Shown: positions 15,454-23,249, counted from the stretch's first letter. The stretch: 33,436 nt of DNA from Cellulophaga sp. (GCA_030731855.1 JANQTG010000207.1:1-33436); one strand, 5' to 3'. Notes: generated from the letters alone by a model not told the origin. Translations and numbers: made by a program.

Positions 15454-16782
15454 ATGAAGTTTATAAAAAGATTACTGATCATAACCCTTATTGCAGTGGC
15501 TATTATTGTTTATTTTAATTATCCAAAATTGAATTTAATTTCAGGTTTTGCGTCTAAAAACATGGCTTCTAGCGTTTTTATTGCAGATAGAAATCCTGAT
15601 GCTATTCGTGATAACGATAATGATATTCCACTTGTTACTTTAGCTGAGGTTAAAATTGATGAAAATAGTGCAATAGGTAGTGTTTACGGACTTATGAAAC
15701 GTAAAAGTATTTACCGAGAAGGTTTAGGTTGCGTACTTATTAACGATGAATTTGATAGTACAAAACCATATCTAAAACCAAATAGACGTTTTTTCAACAG
15801 CGAGTTGGCTTTTCCCTATGGAAACTCAATGCCTAAAGATACCATCTTCGAAAATGTAAACTACCCTAAACTAATTGCAGCTGTAGCCAATAGTTTTTCT
15901 GATCCAGAAATTAAAAAAACAAGAACAGTACTCGTGTATCATAAAAACCGAATTATCGCTGAAAAATATGTAGATGGTTTCGATGAAAAAACATCTATTT
16001 TAGGCTGGTCTGCCACTAAAAGTATTATCGCAACACTCTATGGAATATTAGAATATCAGGGAAAAATAGCTTTAAATAGTCCTGCGCCCATTGCTGCATG
16101 GCAAACTGATGATCGTAAAAATATTACCTTAAATCATTTACTTCGGATGCAAAGCGGCTTAGCTTGGGAAGAAGATTATACCAAAATTTCTGATGTTACA
16201 AAAATGCTTTTTTTAGCTACAGATATGACAAAAGCTCAGGCTGAGAAAGAAGCGATCGCAAAACCGACTGAGGTTTGGAATTACTCTTCTGGAACATCAA
16301 ACTTATTGACAGGTATTTTAAGACAACAGTTTAAAACGGAACAAGAATTTTTAGATTTTCCATACAGTGCTTTAATCGATAAAATTGGTATGCATTCTAT
16401 GGTATTAGAAGCCGATATGGCAGGAAATTATGTAGGATCTTCTTATGCATGGGCAAATACACGCGATTGGGCTAAATTCGGAATTCTTTACCTGAATAAA
16501 GGCAATTGGAACGGCGAACAGCTATTTGATGAAAAGTGGATTCAATACATCACCAAACCCACGGCACATTCTAAGGGTACTTACGGTGGACATTTTTGGT
16601 TAAATGCAGAAGGAAAATACCCTGATGTACCTAGAGATATGTTTTCTGCCAATGGTTTTCAGGGGCAACGCGTATTTATCATTCCTTCTAAAGACTTAGT
16701 GATTGTTAGAACAGGACTCTCAGAAGAGCCAGAGTTTGATATGAATACTTTTTTACGAGAGATTTTAAGTGCTGTTGATTGA
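15454..16782 (+). CDS. Serine hydrolase, class C beta-lactamase/AmpC-like family
   Basis: A 442-residue membrane-anchored protein of the beta-lactamase-like serine hydrolase family. An N-terminal hydrophobic anchor (residues 5-22) is followed by a roughly 110-residue spacer and the catalytic domain. It has the nucleophile motif SxxK (S186-ATK189 in GWSATKS) and the second motif YSS (277-279). The third motif, normally HxG or KTG, is probably the NGFQGQ region. Members act as D-amino-acid peptidases, esterases or amide hydrolases, so the substrate cannot be predicted. It is transcribed away from the envelope lipoprotein operon, which may reflect a shared envelope role. The stop is at 16782, before a palindrome. 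Confidence 0.9.
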   Translation: MKFIKRLLIITLIAVAIIVYFNYPKLNLISGFASKNMASSVFIADRNPDAIRDNDNDIPLVTLAEVKIDENSAIGSVYGLMKRKSIYREGLGCVLINDEFDSTKPYLKPNRRFFNSELAFPYGNSMPKDTIFENVNYPKLIAAVANSFSDPEIKKTRTVLVYHKNRIIAEKYVDGFDEKTSILGWSATKSIIATLYGILEYQGKIALNSPAPIAAWQTDDRKNITLNHLLRMQSGLAWEEDYTKISDVTKMLFLATDMTKAQAEKEAIAKPTEVWNYSSGTSNLLTGILRQQFKTEQEFLDFPYSALIDKIGMHSMVLEADMAGNYVGSSYAWANTRDWAKFGILYLNKGNWNGEQLFDEKWIQYITKPTAHSKGTYGGHFWLNAEGKYPDVPRDMFSANGFQGQRVFIIPSKDLVIVRTGLSEEPEFDMNTFLREILSAVD

Positions 16783-16798
16783 TGTTTTTAATGCAATA

Positions 16799-16822
16799 AC
16801 CTGCCCGTCCGGCAGGCGGGTT
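16799..16822. repeat. GC-rich palindrome (dispersed intergenic repeat type)
   Basis: ACCTGCCCGTCCGGCAGG followed by CGGGTT, 17 nt after the serine hydrolase stop. CCTGCC and GGCAGG pair around CGTCC. An alternative nested pairing uses CCCG and CGGG. It stands out sharply from the AT-rich surroundings, and similar GC palindromes are scattered between genes in Flavobacteriaceae. It has no T-run, so it is not a classic terminator. Confidence 0.6.
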
Positions 16823-17062
16823 CATCAATATGAAAATGTAATAATGTAAAAGGTACCAATTATTTAATATAATAATTCTTGCTTTAAAGTGCTGATTCTA
16901 AGTCATGCAGGTTTATTGATTTGAAGATGCACCAATTAATCAATTCAACAATACTTAAATTAAAGATTTTTCCGTTTGACAGCAAGGCGACATACTAAAT
17001 AAAAATTAGATAGATTTAGTTGTCTACTGTACTATTTAACTTTTAAACTATCGGAGTAAAAT

Positions 17063-17099
17063 ACTAACTTACTATCCAACTAATTCACTAACTCACTAT
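17063..17099 (+). repeat. Short direct repeat ACTAACTyACTAT
   Basis: Two 13-mers, ACTAACTTACTAT and ACTAACTCACTAT, start 24 nt apart, and a partial third ACTAACTT begins at 17124. The rest of 16823-17110 is AT-rich without a plausible gene. Confidence 0.4.
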
Positions 17100-17110
17100 T
17101 TACTGCGCCA

Positions 17111-17174
17111 CACCACAAGTTTTACTAACTTCACAACAATAGTTTCGAGAACACGAATTAGGAAGTTACTTTTA
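17111..17174 (+). promoter_or_regulatory. Upstream block of RNA-like unit A
   Basis: Contains CACCACAA (17111), then TTCACAACAATAGTTT (17130-17145), then 21 nt later TACTTTTA (17167-17174), a one-mismatch form of TAnnTTTG. The same three elements occur with identical spacings (19, 37 and 33 nt between block starts) at 18129-18192. That is strong evidence of a preserved promoter or control region. In this copy CGAGAACAC (17146-17154) is a perfect complement of GTGTTCTCG at 17217-17225; copy B lacks that arm. Confidence 0.5.
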
Positions 17175-17179
17175 TACTA

Positions 17180-17263
17180 TACTTAATATAGAATTAGTTT
17201 TTTTCATTTTCATATAGTGTTCTCGTTAAAAGAGCTTTGCCCACAAGACAAAGCTCTTTTTTT
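17180..17263 (+). ncRNA. Candidate small RNA A with intrinsic terminator
   Basis: Inferred transcript of about 85 nt. It contains a 27-nt block (17200-17226) identical to 18218-18244, including CATTTTCATATAGTGTTCTC, followed by a perfect 12-bp terminator stem AAAAGAGCTTTG / CAAAGCTCTTTT (17228-17239 with 17249-17260) and a T-run to 17263. There is no open reading frame of note on this strand. The paired unit B has a different stem sequence but the same architecture. The 5' end is an estimate from the -7-like element. Confidence 0.55.
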
Positions 17264-17461
17264 ATTAGTGAAACTCGAGTTTTGAAAAATAGCGAAGCTT
17301 TGTATACAAAATTGTTCGTTGTACCTACATCACCGAAAGACTAATCTTGTAATCATTGAGCCTGGCCCTAGTGCTGCCGAATCTAGAATTTTATACCCCG
17401 ACACTCTCCATTGAAGTTTTTTTAATACTTAAAACTAAAATTACTAAATACTTAATCTAAA
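17264..17461. other. Gene-free spacer
   Basis: About 200 nt between RNA-like unit A and the stop of the DEAD-box gene. I see no start-anchored frame of useful length, no strong hairpin and no promoter match. Confidence 0.5.
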
Positions 17462-18076
17462 TTATTCTAACTCAAAAATTTCAGCATTTGCCATGAACGA
17501 CTCCTGCATACGCTCCATTCTATTATCAAACTGAGTAGAAAAAACTACATATTGGCATTTTTCTAAACTTTCGGGCGTTCTTAAAAGATCAGAAAAAGCG
17601 CTGGCCTTAATTAAGAATTCGGAGTCTTCAACCATAAAAAGTTTTAATTTGCCCAGATTAATACTATTTAAATAAAAAATCTTATTCAACCTTTTTGGCG
17701 TAGCAATAACAACATCTACACCATCATAAATATCAGCACGTTGATCTTCTATATTTTGTTCATCATAGGCACAATATATACGAATAGACATTCTTTTTGT
17801 AAATTTTTCAAATGCCGATGCTAAAGCTAAGGCAGCTTGTTTGTCTTTTACAAAAATTAAAGCTCTAGGTGCGTCTTCAAAGGCTTTACATTCTAATTTT
17901 TGGAGCGTCGCAATGATTAAAGCTGTTGTTTTTCCTGAATTGTCTGGTGCAATACCAAATATACTAGCACCTCCTTTTATTTTTGACAACACCCCTTTCT
18001 GGAAATCGGTATACCCAGTAATGTGATGTTCCGCAAGGGCTTCTTTTAATTCAGACTGTAATTTTTTATAAGACAT
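17462..18076 (-). CDS. Single-domain, degenerate DEAD-box helicase-like protein
   Basis: The 204-residue protein matches only the first RecA domain of DEAD-box RNA helicases; the second domain (motifs IV-VI) is absent and no frame continues downstream. The Q motif region is GYTDFQKGVL (Gln26), Walker A is APDNSGKT (43-50) with GKT kept, and motif Ib is ATPKRL (125-130). Motif II is eroded to VEDS (149-152) instead of DEAD, and motif III reads FST rather than SAT. ATP might bind, but unwinding is unlikely. The sequence is otherwise clean, so it looks like a maintained non-helicase derivative rather than a fresh pseudogene. Two similar RNA-like units flank it. Confidence 0.82.
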   Translation of the reverse strand: MSYKKLQSELKEALAEHHITGYTDFQKGVLSKIKGGASIFGIAPDNSGKTTALIIATLQKLECKAFEDAPRALIFVKDKQAALALASAFEKFTKRMSIRIYCAYDEQNIEDQRADIYDGVDVVIATPKRLNKIFYLNSINLGKLKLFMVEDSEFLIKASAFSDLLRTPESLEKCQYVVFSTQFDNRMERMQESFMANAEIFELE

Positions 18077-18128
18077 AAATTTTTTAATTCAGTTTTTTAA
18101 GGGTGATAAATAACATTAAATGAACTTT

Positions 18129-18192
18129 CACCACAACTTTTAAGCAGTTCACAACAATAGTTTTAATTTACAAAGCTTCAGTTCTATCTTTG
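18129..18192 (+). promoter_or_regulatory. Upstream block of RNA-like unit B
   Basis: CACCACAA (18129-18136), TTCACAACAATAGTTT (18148-18163) and a perfect TAnnTTTG match TATCTTTG (18185-18192), at the same spacings as unit A. The first two boxes share CACAA and may be a repeated operator, with the second overlapping the expected -33 region. On the opposite strand this same region is the leader of the DEAD-box gene starting at 18076. Confidence 0.55.
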
Positions 18193-18197
18193 ATATG

Positions 18198-18278
18198 TAA
18201 TAAAAAACGACATAAAATTTTTCATTTTCATATAGTGTTCTCGTAAAAGACTTAATCTTAATTGATTAGGTCTTTTTT
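18198..18278 (+). ncRNA. Candidate small RNA B with intrinsic terminator
   Basis: Inferred transcript of about 80 nt from the TATCTTTG element. It carries the 27-nt block at 18218-18244, identical to unit A, then a 13-bp stem AAAAGACTTAATC / GATTAGGTCTTTT (one U-G wobble) with loop TTAATT and a T-run to 18278. Stem sequences differ from unit A by paired changes, so structure is conserved while sequence is not. No protein-coding frame is evident on this strand. Confidence 0.6.
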
Positions 18279-18283
18279 AATTA

Positions 18284-18336
18284 AGCCCCACCCGTAATGG
18301 CGAAAATGAGATTACCACCTCCCCGAAGGAGAGGTA
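18284..18336 (-). repeat. Dispersed two-hairpin intergenic element, copy 2 (inverted)
   Basis: Read on the minus strand it begins ACCTCTCCTTCGGGGAGG and ends ATTACGGGTGGGGCT, matching copy 1 at 1924-1978 in both termini. The first stem is retained with a compensating G-U pair and the second stem is GTAAT/ATTAC. It begins 6 nt after the terminator of RNA-like unit B. Confidence 0.7.
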
Positions 18337-18382
18337 GAAATAACTAATTTTCAGTAAAAATTTCAAAAACACACTAAACTTG

Positions 18383-19225
18383 TTAAGGAATCCACTTATT
18401 TTTTCCAAAATCGGGCTTTCGCTTTTCTAAAAAGGCATTTCTACCTTCTTTAGCTTCCTCAGTCATGTAAGCTAAACGTGTAGCTTCTCCTGCAAATACC
18501 TGTTGCCCCACCATGCCATCATCCGTTAAGTTCATAGCGAACTTTAACATTTTAATAGAGGTTGGCGATTTTTCTAAAATCTCTTGTGCCCATTGGTATG
18601 CAGTATCTTCTAATTCTTCATGTGGAATTACGGCATTAACCATTCCCATTTCAAAAGCTTCTTGCGCCGAATAATTACGTCCTAAAAAGAAAATTTCTCT
18701 CGCCTTTTTCTGTCCCACCATTTTTGCTAAGTAAGCCGAACCATAGCCACCATCAAAACTAGTTACATCAGCATCGGTTTGTTTAAAAATAGCGTGCTCT
18801 TTGCTTGCTAAAGTCAAATCGCAAACTACATGCAAACTATGTCCTCCACCAACGGCCCATCCTGGAACAACGGCTATGACAGCTTTAGGCATAAACCGAA
18901 TTAAACGCTGTACTTCTAAAATATTTAAGCGATGCATGCCATCTTCACCAACATACCCTTGGTGTCCCCTAGCCTTTTGGTCGCCACCACTACAAAATGA
19001 AAATACACCATCTTTAGTCGAAGGTCCTTCACCAGAAAGTAAAACCACGCCTATTGACGTATCTTCTTGGGCATCATAAAAAGCTTGGTATAATTCGCTC
19101 GTAGTTTTAGGTCTAAAGGCGTTTCGAATATTAGGTCTGTTAAAAGCAATCCGCGCAACGCCATTGCATTTTTTATAGGTGATATCTTCGTACTCTTTTA
19201 CTGTTTTCCAAGCTATTTTTGTCAT
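18383..19225 (-). CDS. menB: 1,4-dihydroxy-2-naphthoyl-CoA synthase (MenB)
   Basis: A 280-residue crotonase-fold enzyme of menaquinone synthesis that cyclises o-succinylbenzoyl-CoA to 1,4-dihydroxy-2-naphthoyl-CoA in the cytoplasm. It has the FCSGGDQKARG oxyanion-hole segment (78-88), GWAVGGGHSLH (122-132) and QTDADVTSFDGGYGSAYL (149-166). Asp151 takes the place of the bicarbonate-binding Gly of E. coli MenB (Gly156), as in the Mycobacterium enzyme, marking the bicarbonate-independent type II form. The C-terminal FGKNKWIP is also typical. Full length. No other men genes are next to it; the upstream neighbour is a glycosyltransferase 100 nt away across a palindrome. Confidence 0.96.
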   Translation of the reverse strand: MTKIAWKTVKEYEDITYKKCNGVARIAFNRPNIRNAFRPKTTSELYQAFYDAQEDTSIGVVLLSGEGPSTKDGVFSFCSGGDQKARGHQGYVGEDGMHRLNILEVQRLIRFMPKAVIAVVPGWAVGGGHSLHVVCDLTLASKEHAIFKQTDADVTSFDGGYGSAYLAKMVGQKKAREIFFLGRNYSAQEAFEMGMVNAVIPHEELEDTAYQWAQEILEKSPTSIKMLKFAMNLTDDGMVGQQVFAGEATRLAYMTEEAKEGRNAFLEKRKPDFGKNKWIP

Positions 19226-19306
19226 CTGAATCAGGTTTTTATAGTTTTGGTATTTGTTGATTTTTTAAATTTATGTAAAGGTAAAGAAGTTAAAGTGTTA
19301 AGTTTA

Positions 19307-19356
19307 AAAGTCAAATGTCGAATGTCTAAAGTTTTTTTCTTTCGACATTTGACTTT
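19307..19356 (-). repeat. 16-bp palindrome spanning the glycosyltransferase stop codon
   Basis: A perfect inverted repeat AAAGTCAAATGTCGAA (19307-19322) / TTCGACATTTGACTTT (19341-19356) with an 18-nt loop that contains the stop codon at 19326-19328. GTCAAATG-type motifs recur just beyond the right arm. On the minus strand it is not followed by a strong T-run, so termination is possible but weak. It looks like a dispersed intergenic repeat. Confidence 0.7.
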
Positions 19357-20597
19357 AGCCATTTGACTCTATTGTTCTTCTCTTCAATCCATCTAGACAT
19401 ATATTTGGTGCTTTGCAAGGTTTGATGCCTTAAAAGTGATCCTATAAAATTAGTACTTCTATGTTTTTTTAAATCTGATTGAATTTGATTGATGGTTTTT
19501 AAAAGTTTTTTCGATAATTCGTTAGCACTAAAATCGGTATGTACTATTTCAAATCCATTTTGCTGGGCACTTAAAAATTGATCTTTATCGTTATATAAGG
19601 CTACAGCTACCTTTGCAAATTCCGTTTCATCATCTGCTATTTTACCATTAAATGGCAAATCAGTTATCATTCCCTCAACACCAATAGTGGTGGTAATACT
19701 TGGCGTTCCAAAGCGCATGGCGTCTAAGAGCTTTCCTTTTTGTCCTGCCCCAAACCTAAGCGGAGCTAAATTAATCCGAGCAGTAGTAAAAGTACTTTGA
19801 AGATCTTTTACATACCCCGAAATATAAAAACCTTGTTGGGGTTGGTGCATTTCTAATACCTGCTGAGGTAAATAAGCACCATAAATATATAATTTACTTT
19901 CAGGAAGTTGTTTATGAATTAGAGGCCAAATGGCAGTTTTTAACCATTTAATAGCGTCTACGTTAGGAATATGTTTGCCATTCCCTACAAAGATGAAATC
20001 TTTTCGCACTTCAAAACTTGGATACTTAACGATCTCCTCTTTTGTGACGTCCTCTATCATAAAAGGCAAATGAAGTAACAAATCACCATCAATTTTTACA
20101 ATATCCTTTAACAAAGTCATTTCGAAGCTAGAAATAATTAACGACATATCGCATCTGTAAATGCTGGCTATTTCTCTTTTGGTCGTATCATTTTCCAACC
20201 ACAAATCCATTGTAAATGGTAAAGAATTTTTAAAAGCTTCAAAACGCGTTGCTCTTAAACTGTGTAAATCTTCGGTATCTAACATCCGTAGTGCATTAGG
20301 TGCATATTCTGCAACACGCCAACCGAACTGCTCTTCTGTTATAAACCGATCAAAAACAACGATATTTGGAGCTAAATCGCTTACAAAAGTGTCAAAACTG
20401 CTATTGTTAAGTTCAATTTGTACTTTTTTGACTTTTACCGCAGATAAATCATAAGATAACTCTGACTCCGAAGCTGTACTCGCAAAAATTACCTGATAGT
20501 TATTTGATAAAAAAAACTGAATTAATTGCATTAATCGTGTTCCAGCACCTGTGGAAGGTTCTGGCCAGTGAACTCCGATAAAAAGTACTTTTTGCAT
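19326..20597 (-). CDS. Glycosyltransferase, GT4-like GT-B fold
   Basis: A 423-residue cytoplasmic glycosyltransferase. The N-terminal Rossmann domain opens VLFIGVHWPEPSTGAGTRL, with the glycine-rich acceptor-side loop. The C-terminal donor domain has DFIFVGNGKHIPNVDAI, a GYVKDL strand, then INLAPLRFGAGQKGKLLDAM with the sugar-nucleotide-binding segment and GTPSITTTIGVEGM. This domain order fits GT4 enzymes, which transfer sugars to lipid, glycan or protein; the acceptor is unknown. It follows the SF2 helicase gene by 12 nt, an unrelated but possibly co-transcribed neighbour. The last codons (KSNVERKKL) fall inside a palindromic repeat, so the C-terminus was probably reshaped by it. Confidence 0.88.
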   Translation of the reverse strand: MQKVLFIGVHWPEPSTGAGTRLMQLIQFFLSNNYQVIFASTASESELSYDLSAVKVKKVQIELNNSSFDTFVSDLAPNIVVFDRFITEEQFGWRVAEYAPNALRMLDTEDLHSLRATRFEAFKNSLPFTMDLWLENDTTKREIASIYRCDMSLIISSFEMTLLKDIVKIDGDLLLHLPFMIEDVTKEEIVKYPSFEVRKDFIFVGNGKHIPNVDAIKWLKTAIWPLIHKQLPESKLYIYGAYLPQQVLEMHQPQQGFYISGYVKDLQSTFTTARINLAPLRFGAGQKGKLLDAMRFGTPSITTTIGVEGMITDLPFNGKIADDETEFAKVAVALYNDKDQFLSAQQNGFEIVHTDFSANELSKKLLKTINQIQSDLKKHRSTNFIGSLLRHQTLQSTKYMSRWIEEKNNRVKWLKSNVERKKL

Positions 20598-20609
20598 GAG
20601 ATAGCTGGA

Positions 20610-22127
20610 CTATAATTTACCAGAAAATTTTTGAGAAATCTTTAATCGTAATTTCCGTTCGTAATCTTCAGCAAGCCATTCTTTATAATTCTTTGTATTA
20701 TTCATAATACAATAGGAATATAGGCGAACACGGTATTCTATTTCTTCTTTTAATTGCTTGGCTAAAATTCGGGCATCAAAAACATCTTCGCTATTTTCTA
20801 TACAAATTTTTGCATGTTGGTCTATGCTTCGTTCTAGTACTAATTTAGATTTTAATCCTGCCGAAAACACTTCTGTATATTCCTTTTTTATGTCAAAATT
20901 AAGTTCATCAGACTTAGAAAATTTTGCTTTCAATTCCTCTGGCATTTCGTATACAAAATCGCGCTCAATATCTTCATCATTTCTAATACTTTCAAGATAG
21001 AAATCGGGATACAGAAAAATTTCTTTCCAATCTATCGGAGCGTTCCACATACCAAAACGTGCTACATTGTTCCCCATATCGAGCACTTTAAAACTATTTT
21101 TATGAGGTAAAATACGAGAACCTCTACCAATCATCTGAAAGTAAAGCGTTAACGATTTTGTAGCGCGATTTAAAATGATGGTTTCTACCGTGGGTTCGTC
21201 AAAACCCGTAGTTAAAATACTTACCGATGTTAAAATAGCTCCTGGAGTTTTTTTAAACCATTCTAAAATTTCTCTACGTTCTGTAGCGTTATTTTTATTG
21301 TCTAGATGCCGAATATTATAACCCGCTTTTTTGAAAATTTCACAGACGTAAAGAGATGTGTTAATACCGTTATTAAAGATTAAGGTTTTAGTTCCTTGGG
21401 CAATATCTTCGTACGCAGCCACTAGCTTGTTAAGCATACTGTAATTACCGTAGAGTTCATCGGAAGATTTTACAGTATAATCGCCACCAACGCCTAATTT
21501 TAAGGTTTTTAAACTAACATCGCGGTGGTAAACCTCCGCTTCTGCTAGGTATTTTTTATCTATTAAAGATTGAATCGATTCGCCGATGATGAGCTTTTTA
21601 TAATGGTCTTTCATCGGGAGTTTACTATTAGAGCTTAAAGGGGTCGCGGTTACACCAAGTATAATCGCATTTTTAAAGTATTTAAATAGTTTTCGAAATG
21701 AGTTGTAATGTGCTTCATCAATAATAACTAAACCAATATTATTAATTTCAACCTTTTCTTCTTGCAATCTGTTGTTAAGTGTTTCAACCATAGCTACAAA
21801 ACACATATAATTGTCTTGGTCTATAAGCTCTTTAACACTGCTGTTTATAATTTTATTCTTAACCCCAAAACCATTAAGCATTTTAGAGGTTTGAGCACCC
21901 AGTTCTATTCTATGGGTTAGTACAACTACTTTTTTATTTCGTTCATTGATAAAACGCCTCGCTATTTCAGAAAAAACAACTGTTTTGCCGCCACCTGTGG
22001 GTAGTTGATACAATACATTAACATCATCAGGAGATTCATTGAAATACTGAAATATAGTATTCAAATCTTCTTTTTGATATTCGTAAAGTGTTTTTTCTGA
22101 TGTATCTTTTTCTAATTTCAAAAGCAA
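20610..22127 (-). CDS. Superfamily 2 DEAD/DEAH-type helicase (ResIII-like)
   Basis: A 505-residue SF2 ATPase. Motif I is PTGGGKT (43-49), motif II is DEAH (137-140) and motif III is TATP (160-163). A helicase C domain contains TTGFDEPTV and motif VI QMIGRGSR. The architecture matches the RadD/ResIII-type family of DNA-dependent ATPases rather than RNA helicases. A C-terminal region of about 120 charged residues is unassigned. The start is TTG at 22127: the frame has a stop nine codons upstream and no ATG between, and Walker A needs this N-terminus. It has its own candidate promoter at 22194-22201. Confidence 0.9.
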   Translation of the reverse strand: MLLKLEKDTSEKTLYEYQKEDLNTIFQYFNESPDDVNVLYQLPTGGGKTVVFSEIARRFINERNKKVVVLTHRIELGAQTSKMLNGFGVKNKIINSSVKELIDQDNYMCFVAMVETLNNRLQEEKVEINNIGLVIIDEAHYNSFRKLFKYFKNAIILGVTATPLSSNSKLPMKDHYKKLIIGESIQSLIDKKYLAEAEVYHRDVSLKTLKLGVGGDYTVKSSDELYGNYSMLNKLVAAYEDIAQGTKTLIFNNGINTSLYVCEIFKKAGYNIRHLDNKNNATERREILEWFKKTPGAILTSVSILTTGFDEPTVETIILNRATKSLTLYFQMIGRGSRILPHKNSFKVLDMGNNVARFGMWNAPIDWKEIFLYPDFYLESIRNDEDIERDFVYEMPEELKAKFSKSDELNFDIKKEYTEVFSAGLKSKLVLERSIDQHAKICIENSEDVFDARILAKQLKEEIEYRVRLYSYCIMNNTKNYKEWLAEDYERKLRLKISQKFSGKL

Positions 22128-22193
22128 GTAAGCGTTAATTCGTTAGTTGGTTTTTTTTATGAAGACCAAAAACCCCAATCTTACAAAATTAGC

Positions 22194-22201
22194 AGAAATT
22201 T
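22194..22201 (-). promoter_or_regulatory. Candidate -7 element for the SF2 helicase gene
   Basis: The minus strand reads TAATTTTG, an exact TAnnTTTG match, giving a leader of about 60 nt before the TTG start at 22127. A -33 element is not clear. The remaining gap to 22319 holds nothing else recognisable. Confidence 0.45.
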
Positions 22202-22319
22202 AGAGTTAAAACCAGTTTCTTAGACAATAAATATTTTTTGATTTTTAAAATTAAAATTTGTTCGCAGCATGTATCAAGATAAAAAAACTGAACATTTTAC
22301 TAAAACAGATTATAGTTTT

Positions 22320-23249
22320 CTAATAGCCTCTATTTTTTGAAACCAGATGTAGTAGTGGTAAATTCGCCTGCATACGTTTATAGTTTTCTACAATCTGAGG
22401 CACTACAGACTTTACATCTGACACACTAGCATAATGTGGTGTCATCATTATTTCATCAAAAGTCCAAAAAAAATGATCTTTGGGTAACGGTTCGTCATGG
22501 TAAACATCTAATGAAGCTCCTGAAATTTGATCATTATTGATAGCATCTCGTAAATCCTGGTCTACTAAATGACCGCCTCTAGCTACATTTATAATAAAAG
22601 CATTTTTAGGAAGCTGTTCAAATAATTGCTTATTGAGTATGCCTTTAGTATCTTTAGTTAAGGGCAGTAAGCACACCAAAATATCAGAAATATTTAAAAA
22701 AGCGCTTAATTCTTCTTTTCCGGCATAACTCGGAATGTTTTTTAAGTCTTTTCTAGTATTAGACCATCCTTGAACTTTAAAACCTACATTTTCTAAATCT
22801 TTCGCAACTTGACTCCCCAAAACACCCAAACCTAAAATACCCACGCGAACATCTGCAATGCGTTTATATGGGAAAGGTTGCCAAGTTTTTCTAGTTTGAT
22901 TTACTTTGTAAACATCTAACTTTTTTAAATTATGTAAAATGATAGCCAGAACGTATTCAGACATATCTATTGCCAATTGTTCATCAACAACACGTGTTAT
23001 TGGCAAATGTGTGGGCGCCGAAACATCTTCAAAAATAAAATCTACACCAGCTCCATTCGAAGCAATATAGGCTAAATTAGGATAGTCTTTTAAAGATCCT
23101 TCGGGATGTTTCCATACTAAGGCGACCTTTATTTTTTCTTTATCATGAGGTTCTAAATAACTATAAACCTCTAATGATGGATCATATTCTTGTAGCGCTT
23201 TTTTCCAAAGAGCTACTTTACCATCTTGTCTAATTATTACAATACTCAT
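22320..23249 (-). CDS. D-2-hydroxyacid dehydrogenase (glyoxylate/hydroxypyruvate reductase A-like)
   Basis: A 309-residue NAD(P)-dependent dehydrogenase. The Rossmann nucleotide-binding motif is GILGLGVLGSQVA (137-149). The catalytic triad of the family is present as R224 (NVARGG), E253 (DVYHDEPLP) and H272 (MMTPHYAS). The length and the substrate-side SNGAGVDF motif fit the GhrA group, which reduces glyoxylate and hydroxypyruvate. Its ATG overlaps the end of the DUF6155 gene by 4 nt, so they are coupled. The physiological 2-keto acid cannot be read from sequence. Confidence 0.92.
   Translation of the reverse strand: MSIVIIRQDGKVALWKKALQEYDPSLEVYSYLEPHDKEKIKVALVWKHPEGSLKDYPNLAYIASNGAGVDFIFEDVSAPTHLPITRVVDEQLAIDMSEYVLAIILHNLKKLDVYKVNQTRKTWQPFPYKRIADVRVGILGLGVLGSQVAKDLENVGFKVQGWSNTRKDLKNIPSYAGKEELSAFLNISDILVCLLPLTKDTKGILNKQLFEQLPKNAFIINVARGGHLVDQDLRDAINNDQISGASLDVYHDEPLPKDHFFWTFDEIMMTPHYASVSDVKSVVPQIVENYKRMQANLPLLHLVSKNRGY

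Noticed and set aside
16783-17461. Searched for a tRNA, a small gene or an origin in the long gap.
   Set aside because: No cloverleaf, no start-anchored frame of useful length and no repeated DnaA-box-like cluster seen; only the palindrome, short repeats and RNA-like unit A.
17180-18235. Minus-strand mini-frames starting MKMK inside both RNA-like units, which could suggest small toxin peptides.
   Set aside because: They are 13 and 15 codons long, only the first four codons agree (they lie in the identical block), and the T-runs orient the terminators on the plus strand.
17111-18278. Direct repeats flanking the DEAD-box gene as ends of a transposon.
   Set aside because: There is no transposase, no target-site duplication, and the repeats differ internally while keeping structure, unlike recently moved ends.
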